DNA from: Moraxella catarrhalis
GTDB taxonomy: Bacteria; Pseudomonadota; Gammaproteobacteria; Pseudomonadales; Moraxellaceae
Direction of reading: 5' to 3'
Assembly (NCBI RefSeq): GCF_001632285.1
Contig: NZ_LWAH01000016.1
Span: 1-64,000, forward strand
Length of the DNA stretch: 64,000 nucleotides
Position 1 is the first letter of the stretch; each line of letters starts with the position of its first letter. This document shows, piece by piece, positions 8,140 to 15,796 of the stretch. The notes beneath the pieces were generated by a model. It worked only from the letters and a program-made list of their open reading frames with translations. It ran no database searches and was not told the origin of the DNA. Made by a program: the position numbers and the translations under genes.

Positions 8140-8616
8140 TCAAATGGCAGAACGATGAAACACCTCTCTTAAAACAAAACTGGTATGTAGCTGGCTTACG
8201 CCCTCAATTTTACTGAGCCGATGTAATAAAAACTCTTCATAATGACGCATGTCTTTGACCAATACTTTCAGTAAATAATCTTCACTGCGTCCTGTCACAA
8301 CGCTACAACTGACCACCTCGTCAAAATTTTGGATTTGGCTTTCAAATTCATAAAATCGCTCAGCGGTATGCTTGTCCATACTCACCGCAACATAGACCGA
8401 TAAAGCGTAGCCAAGTGCCGTAGGATTGGTAGCAGCGTGATAGCCTGTGATAACGCCAATATCCTCAAGGCGTTTGATTCGGCGGATGGTGGGGGTGGGC
8501 GACAGATGAATCTGTTCGCTAATCTCTGCTATGGATAATCGGGCGTCATCGGTCAGTATACGCAGTATTTTTTGATCGGTTGTATCTAAGTCGGTCTGTT
8601 TGGCGACATGGCTCAT
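8140..8616 (-). CDS. Lrp/AsnC-family transcriptional regulator
   Basis: 158 residues: an N-terminal winged helix-turn-helix (about 10-55, TDQKILRILTDDARLSIAEI then LSPTPTIRRIKRLE) and a C-terminal RAM effector-binding domain. It is divergent from leuA across a 194-bp AT-rich region. Lrp-type proteins often respond to leucine or other amino acids, so control of leuA is a natural inference. The true ligand and regulon cannot be read from the sequence. Confidence 0.88.
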   Translation of the reverse strand: MSHVAKQTDLDTTDQKILRILTDDARLSIAEISEQIHLSPTPTIRRIKRLEDIGVITGYHAATNPTALGYALSVYVAVSMDKHTAERFYEFESQIQNFDEVVSCSVVTGRSEDYLLKVLVKDMRHYEEFLLHRLSKIEGVSQLHTSFVLREVFHRSAI

Positions 8617-8810
8617 ATGGATTATCCAAAGAATAGCGATAAAATTAGTTATTTTTACTATATATTAGCATATTTTTAGCAAAATCCTCTAAAATATCTT
8701 ATAATGACTATCAAAATAAGTAAAAATTACCATACGATATTTGATACAATTGAACCATCAAAATCGTTACCATTCAATATCTAAAAGTCAATGAACTTTT
8801 TGGAGCTTTT

Positions 8811-10523
8811 ATGCCACACATTACCCCAAAAAACCCTGCGTTTGATTTTAATAAATACCAGCCGTTTGCGTTTGCCCCTAAGCTTGAAAACCGTACTTGG
8901 CCTGATAAGACCATCACCAAAGCCCCAATTTGGGCAAGTGTTGATTTGCGTGATGGCAACCAAGCCTTGATTGATCCGATGAGCATCGAACAAAAATTAA
9001 AATTTTTTAAACTGCTTGTAGAGATTGGCTTTAAAGAAATTGAAATCGGTTTTCCGTCAGCGGCACAAGTTGAGTTTGATTTTACACGCCGCTTGATTGA
9101 AGAGGGTCTTGTACCTGATGATGTCACCTTACAAGTCTTGGTGCAGGCGCGTGAGCATTTGATTGATCGAACCTTTGAGGCGCTTAAAGGCGCACGCCGT
9201 GCGATTGTACATGTGTATAACTCCACCTCAAAAGTGCAGAGAGATAAAGTTTATCAGATGGATAAAGCACAAATTAAACAAATCGCTATCGATGGTGCGA
9301 CCATGCTGCGTGATAAAGCAAAGCATTATCCAGACACGCAGTGGGTGTTTGAATATTCACCAGAAAGCTTCAGCCAAACCGAAACCGATTATGCCGTTGA
9401 GGTGTGTGATGCGGTCTGTGAGATTTGGCGGCCTGACACTGGGCAAGCAGTGATTTTAAACTTACCTGCCACTGTCGAGGCATCGACGCCAAATGTCTAT
9501 GCCGACCAAGTGGAATATTTTTGCCGACATCTAAAAGCACGCCCACATGTTACCATCAGTCTACATACGCACAATGACCGTGGCTGTGCTGTGGCGGCCT
9601 CTGAGCTGGGATTAATGGCTGGGGCTGATCGCATCGAGGGTACGCTTTTGGGTAATGGCGAGCGTACGGGCAATATGGATATTTTGGTTATGGCGATGAA
9701 TCTGTACACCCAAGGCATTGACCCAGAGCTTGATTTTAGTCAGGTGAGCGACATTGTACAAATTGTCAGCGAATGCAACAATCTGCCAGTACATCCACGC
9801 CATCCTTATGTTGGCGAACTTGTCTTTACGGCATTTAGTGGCTCACATCAAGATGCCATCAAAAAATCTTTAGATTATAATGAAAAACACCCCGAGACCC
9901 AGCAGCATTGGGATGTGGCATATCTGCCCATCGACCCAATACACATCGGTCGAGGCTATCAAGATGTGGTACGGATTAATAGCCAGTCAGGTAAGGGCGG
10001 TGCTGCGTATATCTTGCAGCGGCATTTTGGTTTTAATTTACCACGCTGGACACAGATTGATTTTGCCCGTGTGGTACAGGCTTATGCAGAAAGTATGGCG
10101 CGTGAGCTAAAAACTGATGAGCTGCTTGAAATTTTTACCCAAGCGTATCTTAAGCAAGATAAATTCCGCCTAAGCGACTACACCATCAGCAATAAAGGCG
10201 ATGCTGTCAGCTTCCAAGGCCAAGTGGCGACACCCAAAGCGGTGTTTGAGGTGATTGGTCAAGGCAATGGTGCGTTATCTGCGTTCATTGATGGCTTGGT
10301 GAAATCCACAGGCAGACAGATTCATGTCACCAATTACGCCGAACACGCCATCGATAACAAAACCCATCAAAAAACCGATACAGATAACCAAACCGATGCC
10401 GCCGCCGCCGCTTATATCCAGCTGTCGGTAGAGGGGCAGATTTATTCAGGCATCGCCACTTGCCATAGCACCGTATCAGCCATGCTAAAAGGTGCATTAT
10501 CCGCTTTGGCACAGGCGTGGTAA
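8811..10523 (+). CDS. leuA: 2-isopropylmalate synthase
   Basis: 570 residues, the longer type seen in Acinetobacter and fungi. It condenses acetyl-CoA with 2-ketoisovalerate, the first committed step of leucine synthesis. The catalytic TIM barrel has DLRDGNQAL (45-53), the metal ligands in HTHNDRG (His252, His254) and GNGERTGN near 283. A C-terminal regulatory domain (about 440-570) is the usual site of leucine feedback. A ribosome site TTGGAG lies just upstream. It is monocistronic, with a strong terminator, and divergent from an Lrp-family gene. Confidence 0.94.
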   Translation: MPHITPKNPAFDFNKYQPFAFAPKLENRTWPDKTITKAPIWASVDLRDGNQALIDPMSIEQKLKFFKLLVEIGFKEIEIGFPSAAQVEFDFTRRLIEEGLVPDDVTLQVLVQAREHLIDRTFEALKGARRAIVHVYNSTSKVQRDKVYQMDKAQIKQIAIDGATMLRDKAKHYPDTQWVFEYSPESFSQTETDYAVEVCDAVCEIWRPDTGQAVILNLPATVEASTPNVYADQVEYFCRHLKARPHVTISLHTHNDRGCAVAASELGLMAGADRIEGTLLGNGERTGNMDILVMAMNLYTQGIDPELDFSQVSDIVQIVSECNNLPVHPRHPYVGELVFTAFSGSHQDAIKKSLDYNEKHPETQQHWDVAYLPIDPIHIGRGYQDVVRINSQSGKGGAAYILQRHFGFNLPRWTQIDFARVVQAYAESMARELKTDELLEIFTQAYLKQDKFRLSDYTISNKGDAVSFQGQVATPKAVFEVIGQGNGALSAFIDGLVKSTGRQIHVTNYAEHAIDNKTHQKTDTDNQTDAAAAAYIQLSVEGQIYSGIATCHSTVSAMLKGALSALAQAW

Positions 10524-10535
10524 TCTGACCCAATC

Positions 10536-10565
10536 AAAATCCTGCATGATGGCAGGATTTTTTTA
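10536..10565 (+). terminator. leuA terminator
   Basis: A 10-bp perfect stem (10536-10545 with 10552-10561) has a 6-nt loop and is followed by T-rich sequence. Confidence 0.88.
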
Positions 10566-10668
10566 TTTAGTGGGCTGCCTAACAATGATGATCATCAGCA
10601 TGTGAGCAAATGACTGGCGTAAATGACTGATGAGTGTCTATTTAATGAAAGATATCAATATATAAAAG

Positions 10669-10697
10669 TTGACTATAGCGATGCAATACAGTAAAAT
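10669..10697 (+). promoter_or_regulatory. Predicted uspA1 promoter
   Basis: TTGACT (10669-10674) and TAAAAT (10692-10697) are separated by exactly 17 bp, each one base from the sigma-70 consensus. This places the transcript start near 10704 and gives uspA1 an untranslated leader of about 210 nt. The rest of 10566-10915 has no convincing gene. Confidence 0.65.
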
Positions 10698-10728
10698 TTG
10701 TTACGGCTAAACATAACGACGGTCCAAG

Positions 10729-10745
10729 ATGGCGGATATCGCCAT
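10729..10745. repeat. Inverted repeat in the uspA1 leader
   Basis: ATGGCG (10729-10734) and CGCCAT (10740-10745) flank a 5-nt centre. In RNA it would be a small hairpin about 25 nt into the predicted leader; in DNA it could be an operator. Confidence 0.55.
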
Positions 10746-10858
10746 TTACCAACCTGATAATCAGTTTGATAGCCATTAGCGATGGCATCAAGTTGTGTTG
10801 TTGTATTGTCATATAAACGGTAAATTTGGTTTGGTGGATGCCCCATCTGATTTACCGT

Positions 10859-10915
10859 CCCCCTAATAAGTAATAAGTGAGGGGGGAGACCCCAGTCATT
10901 TATTAGGAGACTAAG
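10859..10915 (+). promoter_or_regulatory. uspA1 5' leader with G-tract and occluded ribosome site
   Basis: This stretch holds a C5 run (10859-10863), a tandem AATAAGT pair (10865-10878), a G6 run (10881-10886), a C4 run (10890-10893) and the ribosome site AGGAG (10905-10909). CCTAATAA (10862-10869) is exactly complementary to TTATTAGG (10900-10907), which overlaps the ribosome site. The G-run can also pair with either flanking C-run. UspA1 expression is known to vary with the length of a poly(G) tract upstream of the gene; here the run is only six G and is interrupted by AGA. Confidence 0.6.
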
Positions 10916-13507
10916 ATGAACAAAATTTATAAAGTGAAGAAAAATGCCGCAGGTCACTTGGTGGCATGTTCTGAATTTGCCAAAGGTCATACCAAAAAGG
11001 CAGTTTTGGGCAGTTTATTGATTGTTGGAATATTGGGTATGGCAACGACGGCGTCTGCACAAAAAGTAGGCAAGGCAACCAATAAAATCAGCGGTGGCGA
11101 TAACAACACAGCCAACGGCACATACCTTACCATCGGTGGTGGCGATTATAACAAAACCAAAGGCAGATACTCTACCATCGGTGGTGGCCTTTTTAACGAA
11201 GCCACAAACGAGTACTCTACCATCGGTAGTGGCGGTTATAACAAAGCCAAAGGCAGATACTCTACCATCGGTGGTGGCGGTTATAACGAAGCCACAAACC
11301 AGTACTCTACCATCGGTGGTGGCGATAACAACACAGCCAAAGGCAGATACTCTACCATCGGTGGTGGCGGTTATAACGAAGCTACAATCGAGAATTCTAC
11401 CGTTGGTGGTGGCGGTTATAACCAAGCTAAAGGTCGTAACTCAACGGTTGCAGGGGGCTATAACAACGAAGCCACAGGCACAGACTCTACCATCGCAGGG
11501 GGCAGGAAGAACCAAGCCACAGGTAAAGGTTCATTTGCAGCAGGTATAGATAACAAAGCCAATGCCGACAACGCCGTCGCTCTAGGTAACAAGAACACCA
11601 TCGAAGGTGAAAACTCAGTAGCCATCGGCTCTAATAATACCGTTAAAAAAGGTCAACAAAATGTCTTTATTCTTGGCTCTAACACAGACACAACAAATGC
11701 ACAAAATGGCTCCGTGCTGCTGGGTCATAATACCGCTGGTAAAGCAGCGACCATTGTTAATAGTGCCGAAGTGGGTGGTCTAAGCCTAACAGGATTTGCA
11801 GGTGCATCAAAAACTGGTAATGGTACTGTATCTGTTGGTAAGAAGGGTAAAGAGCGTCAAATCGTTCATGTTGGTGCAGGTGAGATCAGTGACACCTCAA
11901 CAGATGCTGTTAATGGCTCACAGCTACATGCTTTGGCCACAGTTGTTGCTCAAAACAAGGCTGATATCAAAGATCTTGATGATGAGGTGGGTTTATTAGG
12001 CGAAGAGATTAACTCACTTGAGGGTGAAATTTTTAACAACCAAGATGCCATTGCTAAAAACCAAGCGGATATCAAAACACTTGAAAGCAATGTCGAAGAA
12101 GGTTTATTGGATCTAAGCGGTCGCCTGCTTGATCAGAAAGCGGATATTGATAATAACATCAACAATATCTATGAGCTGGCACAACAGCAAGATCAGCATA
12201 GCTCTGATATCAAAACACTTAAAAACAATGTCGAAGAAGGTTTGTTGGATCTAAGCGGTCGCCTCATTGATCAAAAAGCAGATCTTACAAAAGACATCAA
12301 AGCACTTGAAAGCAATGTCGAAGAAGGTTTATTGGATCTAAGTGGTCGCCTCATTGATCAAAAAGCAGATATCGCTAAAAACCAAGCTGACATTGCTCAA
12401 AACCAAACAGACATCCAAGATCTGGCCGCTTACAACGAGCTACAAGATGCCTATGCCAAACAGCAAACCGAAGCGATTGACGCTCTAAATAAAGCAAGCT
12501 CTGCAAATACTGATCGTATTGCTACTGCTGAATTGGGTATCGCTGAGAACAAAAAAGACGCTCAGATCGCCAAAGCACAAGCCAATGAAAATAAAGACGG
12601 CATTGCTAAAAACCAAGCTGATATCCAGTTGCACGATAAAAAAATCACCAATCTAGGTATCCTTCACAGCATGGTTGCAAGAGCGGTAGGAAATAACACA
12701 CAAGGTGTTGCTACCAACAAAGCTGACATTGCTAAAAACCAAGCAGATATTGCTAATAACATCAAAAATATCTATGAGCTGGCACAACAGCAAGATCAGC
12801 ATAGCTCTGATATCAAAACCTTGGCAAAAGTAAGTGCTGCCAATACTGATCGTATTGCTAAAAACAAAGCTGAAGCTGATGCAAGTTTTGAAACGCTCAC
12901 CAAAAATCAAAATACTTTGATTGAGCAAGGTGAAGCATTGGTTGAGCAAAATAAAGCCATCAATCAAGAGCTTGAAGGGTTTGCGGCTCATGCAGATGTT
13001 CAAGATAAGCAAATTTTACAAAACCAAGCTGATATCACTACCAATAAGACCGCTATTGAACAAAATATCAATAGAACTGTTGCCAATGGGTTTGAGATTG
13101 AGAAAAATAAAGCTGGTATTGCTACCAATAAGCAAGAGCTTATTCTTCAAAATGATCGATTAAATCGAATTAATGAGACAAATAATCATCAGGATCAGAA
13201 GATTGATCAATTAGGTTATGCACTAAAAGAGCAGGGTCAGCATTTTAATAATCGTATTAGTGCTGTTGAGCGTCAAACAGCTGGAGGTATTGCAAATGCT
13301 ATCGCAATTGCAACTTTACCATCGCCCAGTAGAGCAGGTGAGCATCATGTCTTATTTGGTTCAGGTTATCACAATGGTCAAGCTGCGGTATCATTGGGCG
13401 CGGCTGGGTTAAGTGATACAGGAAAATCAACTTATAAGATTGGTCTAAGCTGGTCAGATGCAGGTGGATTATCTGGTGGTGTTGGTGGCAGTTACCGCTG
13501 GAAATAG
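10916..13507 (+). CDS. uspA1: Trimeric autotransporter adhesin UspA1
   Basis: 863 residues, a type Vc autotransporter displayed on the outer membrane. An extended signal region (1-48, MNKIYKVKKN start, ending TTASA) precedes a head of GGG-containing repeats (about 60-195) and further left-handed coil repeats to about 245. A neck-like motif (DAVNGSQLHAL, 330-340) leads to a long coiled-coil stalk. VEEGLLDLSGR occurs three times (393, 439, 468) and YELAQQQDQHSSDIKTL twice (419, 620). The YadA-type beta-barrel anchor fills about 785-863. In M. catarrhalis UspA1 binds CEACAM1 and fibronectin and helps attachment to epithelium; the stalk at about 527-665 matches the described CEACAM-binding region. 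The GGG head and the absence of AGAT repeats upstream favour UspA1 over UspA2. A UspA2H hybrid is less likely. Confidence 0.93.
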   Translation: MNKIYKVKKNAAGHLVACSEFAKGHTKKAVLGSLLIVGILGMATTASAQKVGKATNKISGGDNNTANGTYLTIGGGDYNKTKGRYSTIGGGLFNEATNEYSTIGSGGYNKAKGRYSTIGGGGYNEATNQYSTIGGGDNNTAKGRYSTIGGGGYNEATIENSTVGGGGYNQAKGRNSTVAGGYNNEATGTDSTIAGGRKNQATGKGSFAAGIDNKANADNAVALGNKNTIEGENSVAIGSNNTVKKGQQNVFILGSNTDTTNAQNGSVLLGHNTAGKAATIVNSAEVGGLSLTGFAGASKTGNGTVSVGKKGKERQIVHVGAGEISDTSTDAVNGSQLHALATVVAQNKADIKDLDDEVGLLGEEINSLEGEIFNNQDAIAKNQADIKTLESNVEEGLLDLSGRLLDQKADIDNNINNIYELAQQQDQHSSDIKTLKNNVEEGLLDLSGRLIDQKADLTKDIKALESNVEEGLLDLSGRLIDQKADIAKNQADIAQNQTDIQDLAAYNELQDAYAKQQTEAIDALNKASSANTDRIATAELGIAENKKDAQIAKAQANENKDGIAKNQADIQLHDKKITNLGILHSMVARAVGNNTQGVATNKADIAKNQADIANNIKNIYELAQQQDQHSSDIKTLAKVSAANTDRIAKNKAEADASFETLTKNQNTLIEQGEALVEQNKAINQELEGFAAHADVQDKQILQNQADITTNKTAIEQNINRTVANGFEIEKNKAGIATNKQELILQNDRLNRINETNNHQDQKIDQLGYALKEQGQHFNNRISAVERQTAGGIANAIAIATLPSPSRAGEHHVLFGSGYHNGQAAVSLGAAGLSDTGKSTYKIGLSWSDAGGLSGGVGGSYRWK
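11093..11503 (+). repeat. Head-domain coding repeats in uspA1
   Basis: About nine near-identical units encode the pattern STIGGG-x-YN-x-A (14-16 residues each). At the DNA level TCTACCATCGGTGGTGGC recurs many times, so slippage or recombination can change head length. Confidence 0.85.
12092..12355 (+). repeat. Stalk-domain coding repeats in uspA1
   Basis: Three almost identical blocks encoding VEEGLLDLSGR begin at about 12092, 12230 and 12317. A second pair of repeats encoding YELAQQQDQHSSDIKTL begins at about 12170 and 12773. The YELAQQQDQH motif is shared with UspA2 and is known as the epitope of the cross-reactive antibody 17C7. Confidence 0.8.
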
Positions 13508-13531
13508 AGCCTAAATTTAACTGCTGTATCA

Positions 13532-13565
13532 AAAAATATGGTCTGTATAAACAGACCATATTTTT
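13532..13565. terminator. uspA1 terminator
   Basis: A 14-bp perfect stem (13532-13545 with 13552-13565) with a 6-nt loop, A-rich on the left and T-rich on the right. It is the strongest hairpin of its kind in the window. Confidence 0.92.
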
Positions 13566-13620
13566 ATCTAAAAACTTATCTTAACTTTTATGAAGCATCA
13601 TAAGCCAAAGCTGAGTAATA

Positions 13621-13650
13621 ATAAGAGATGTTAAAATAAGAGATGTTAAA
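13621..13650. repeat. 15-bp perfect tandem duplication
   Basis: ATAAGAGATGTTAAA occurs twice head-to-tail (13621-13635 and 13636-13650) between the uspA1 terminator and the yjjB stop. It may vary in copy number between strains. Confidence 0.85.
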
Positions 13651-13654
13651 ACTG

Positions 13655-14128
13655 CTAAACAATCGGCTTACGACGATAAAATAAAATACCTGGAATGGAC
13701 AGCCCCAAAACCAATGCTGAGATGATAAAAATCGCCTCAAAAAAATGACGCATCATAACGATAAATAAATCCATATCAAATCCAAAATAGCCAATTTGTA
13801 CCATGCTAACCATGGCTTTATAGGCAGCGATTCCCGGCATCATACAAATCAAGCTAGGTACAATCAAGGCTTTGGGTGGCAGGCCATGACGCTGAGCAAA
13901 ATGTACACCCAAAAAGCTACCCGCCATCGCCCCAAAGAATGTTGCCACAACCAAATGCACACCAAAAGTTACCATCACTTGTTTTAAACCAAAACCAAGT
14001 GCTGTTACCATCATGCAATGCATGATGTATTGCTTTGGCAATGTAAACATTAAACACCAGCCCACAGTAATGATACATGACAATACAATTGTTTGGATAA
14101 TCTCGATAATGCCCATCATAGTCCCCAA
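13655..14128 (-). CDS. yjjB: YjjB/ThrE_2-family membrane protein
   Basis: 157 residues with about four hydrophobic segments. It matches the small half of the split threonine/serine exporter family, with conserved PSLICMMPGIAAYK. In E. coli YjjB works with YjjP, and the pair has been linked to succinate export; in Corynebacterium a fused ThrE exports threonine. It overlaps the yjjP end by 13 nt, so the two are translated together. The substrate in this organism is not predictable. Confidence 0.82.
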   Translation of the reverse strand: MGTMMGIIEIIQTIVLSCIITVGWCLMFTLPKQYIMHCMMVTALGFGLKQVMVTFGVHLVVATFFGAMAGSFLGVHFAQRHGLPPKALIVPSLICMMPGIAAYKAMVSMVQIGYFGFDMDLFIVMMRHFFEAIFIISALVLGLSIPGILFYRRKPIV

Positions 14129-15015
14129 TGTGGAATTCTAAGAAAAATCAAGGTCATCACAATCCCAACACAGGCTGATAGGGTCAGCATGGTTGCAAAC
14201 ATCCATCGACCTACGCCCATATTCATATAGCCTTTTAAGATATCAGATAACGCATTAATAATAGGAAAGCTTGGTACAAGTAATAGCACACTGGCGGCGA
14301 CAGCAATGTCAGCATTAGTACCTAAATTTAAAAAATATGCCAAAGCTGCCAATAAAGTTGCGGTAAATGCCGTTATCATAGCGACGACAAAAGGATTAAA
14401 ATGTTGCTTTAAAAGATACATACGCAATCGCATCGCAACAAAACTGGCAATAAAAGTAATCAGAGCAATCACCAATGTTGCACCGTTTAAATAGGCAAAA
14501 CTGGCACATGATACGCCCACAAAAAATGATACCAAATGATTGGAATAGACCGTTTGGTAGATGGCATCAAACCCTTGTTCTACGCTACTGATACATGCGT
14601 CATGGCTTTGGGTGTTTAAACAATGGGATTGATTGGCTTGATGATTTTCGGCACTTAAGATAATTTGTTGAATTTGGACTAAAATACTGACATTAATGCC
14701 TTGATGAACTGTATTTCTCACCGTTGTGATACAGCGACCTTGATATAAAGTGGTTAAGGTGACCGCATTAAATGACAAACCGCACTCAACACCATCAATC
14801 CCAAGTGCCGCCCCAAGCCGCTTTGTTAAATCAACCACCACCACAGACTCTGCACCATATTGCATGAGTAGTAAAGCACAGCGGATACATAAACGAGTGA
14901 TTCGTTGTTGCTGAGCATAGTTTAGGCGGCTGGTATGCGTATCAAATAAAATACTGGGCATCTCGTCGGTCAAATTAGTCATTGGGTGACTTTTGGTGGC
15001 TTGAATGGTTGGCAT
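14116..15015 (-). CDS. yjjP: YjjP/ThrE-family membrane protein
   Basis: 299 residues. A soluble N-terminal domain (RITRLCIRCALLLMQYGAES, then GIDGVECGLSFNAVTLTT) aligns well with E. coli YjjP. About five membrane helices follow from residue 165. Compared with E. coli there is an extra 35-residue N-terminus, so an internal ATG (14982) could be the real start. A Gln/His-rich insertion sits near residue 130. It forms a two-gene exporter with yjjB. Its start lies 5 nt after an argD pseudogene on the same strand, so it may be read from that transcript. Confidence 0.82.
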   Translation of the reverse strand: MPTIQATKSHPMTNLTDEMPSILFDTHTSRLNYAQQQRITRLCIRCALLLMQYGAESVVVVDLTKRLGAALGIDGVECGLSFNAVTLTTLYQGRCITTVRNTVHQGINVSILVQIQQIILSAENHQANQSHCLNTQSHDACISSVEQGFDAIYQTVYSNHLVSFFVGVSCASFAYLNGATLVIALITFIASFVAMRLRMYLLKQHFNPFVVAMITAFTATLLAALAYFLNLGTNADIAVAASVLLLVPSFPIINALSDILKGYMNMGVGRWMFATMLTLSACVGIVMTLIFLRIPHWGL

Positions 15016-15019
15016 AAAA

Positions 15020-15268
15020 TCACTTAAATTCTAAATTCAATGAAGCCGATGAAATAGCCAATTTTAGGACGCATTCATTGGCTTTAGCACCCGAATTGGC
15101 AAAAAAATACTTGCACCATGCCAGCGGCTTGACACAGCACAGTCGCCGCCTTTTCCTGCCAATCAATGCCAAATAAGCCGTACCATCTTTGGTGTACAGG
15201 TATGAACCTTCGCCACGCACAAAACTGATGGGTTGGCGGACATAAGTGGGTATGATGTGACTGTTCAT
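15020..15268 (-). pseudogene. argD: argD (acetylornithine aminotransferase) remnant
   Basis: The first 32 residues (HIIPTYVRQPISFVRGEGSY region, then TKDGTAYL) match the start of ArgD-type aminotransferases. The next part of the reading frame is nonsense, but the neighbouring frame reads WQEKAATVLCQAAGMVQVFF. The original frame resumes as FFANSGAKANE, the conserved FFANSGAEANE block of this family. So there is a deletion after GTAYL, a one-base insertion in a run of seven T (minus strand of 15101-15107), and loss of nearly everything after ANE, including the PLP lysine. It cannot be functional. M. catarrhalis is known for arginine requirement, which this fits. Confidence 0.8.
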
Positions 15269-15299
15269 GGCATATCCTTATGTTGACTTGAATGATTAA

Positions 15300-15485
15300 T
15301 TAATAGTCTGTAACTTCATGATGTTCAGGCGATGGCAGTTCATCGCCTGCAATCAAATACTCATCAGACGCCCATGCACCCAAATCAATGAGCTTGCAGC
15401 GTTTTGAACAAAATGGACGGTTTGGGTTGTCAGACCATGTGGTTACTGCTTGACATAGTGGGCAAGGGTGGGTTATTTGGTTCAT
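15300..15485 (-). CDS. yacG: YacG zinc-binding DNA gyrase inhibitor
   Basis: 61 residues. Cys8 and Cys11 (CPLC) with Cys26 and Cys30 (CSKRC) form the single zinc site of YacG, followed by the conserved [13 protein letters not shown]. In E. coli YacG binds GyrB and inhibits gyrase. Elsewhere it often sits by coaE and pilD; here it precedes the argD remnant and yjjP on the same strand. It is short but unmistakable by motif. Confidence 0.9.
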   Translation of the reverse strand: MNQITHPCPLCQAVTTWSDNPNRPFCSKRCKLIDLGAWASDEYLIAGDELPSPEHHEVTDY

Positions 15486-15677
15486 TTAATAGGTATAAGA
15501 TAAAAATAAATTGTATTTTATCATAATTTGGCAAAACTAAGCAGCCAAATACTCAAGTAACTGATATGATGAGATAAAATGTGTACAAAAGTGTCGCCAA
15601 ATACCAGTGGTAACCAGACTTGACGCCACTTTTACCATGGATTGTTCTTTTTATATGATAAAGTTCGTAAATAAGAC

Positions 15678-15706
15678 ATGACAGAAGTATTAAAGCAAGC
15701 TATAAT
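15678..15706 (+). promoter_or_regulatory. Predicted promoter of the DUF3360 permease gene
   Basis: ATGACA (15678-15683), a 17-bp spacer and a perfect TATAAT (15701-15706). The leader to the GTG start would be about 85 nt. The rest of the 311-bp gap before it (15486-15677) shows no gene. Confidence 0.7.
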
Positions 15707-15720
15707 CCCATGTGATTATT

Positions 15721-15744
15721 TTAAAATAAGACTTAAAATAAGAC
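15721..15744. repeat. 12-bp perfect tandem repeat in a leader
   Basis: TTAAAATAAGAC is repeated exactly (15721-15732, 15733-15744), just downstream of the predicted promoter, and followed by TAAAAA. Copy number could change leader length. Confidence 0.8.
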
Positions 15745-15796
15745 TAAAAACTGCAACAGCAGGTGAATTATCAATAGCAATAATAAGGAGGATATT

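Noticed and set aside
10566..10915. AGAT tetranucleotide repeats that would mark uspA2
   Set aside because: None are present; the upstream region has a G-tract instead, supporting uspA1.
11015..11425. Long minus-strand and shifted plus-strand open frames across the uspA1 head
   Set aside because: They are shadows of the repeats: the translations are repetitive, low-complexity and have no independent start signals.
11093..11503. CRISPR-like regular repeats
   Set aside because: The units have no unique spacers and encode in-frame UspA1 head repeats.
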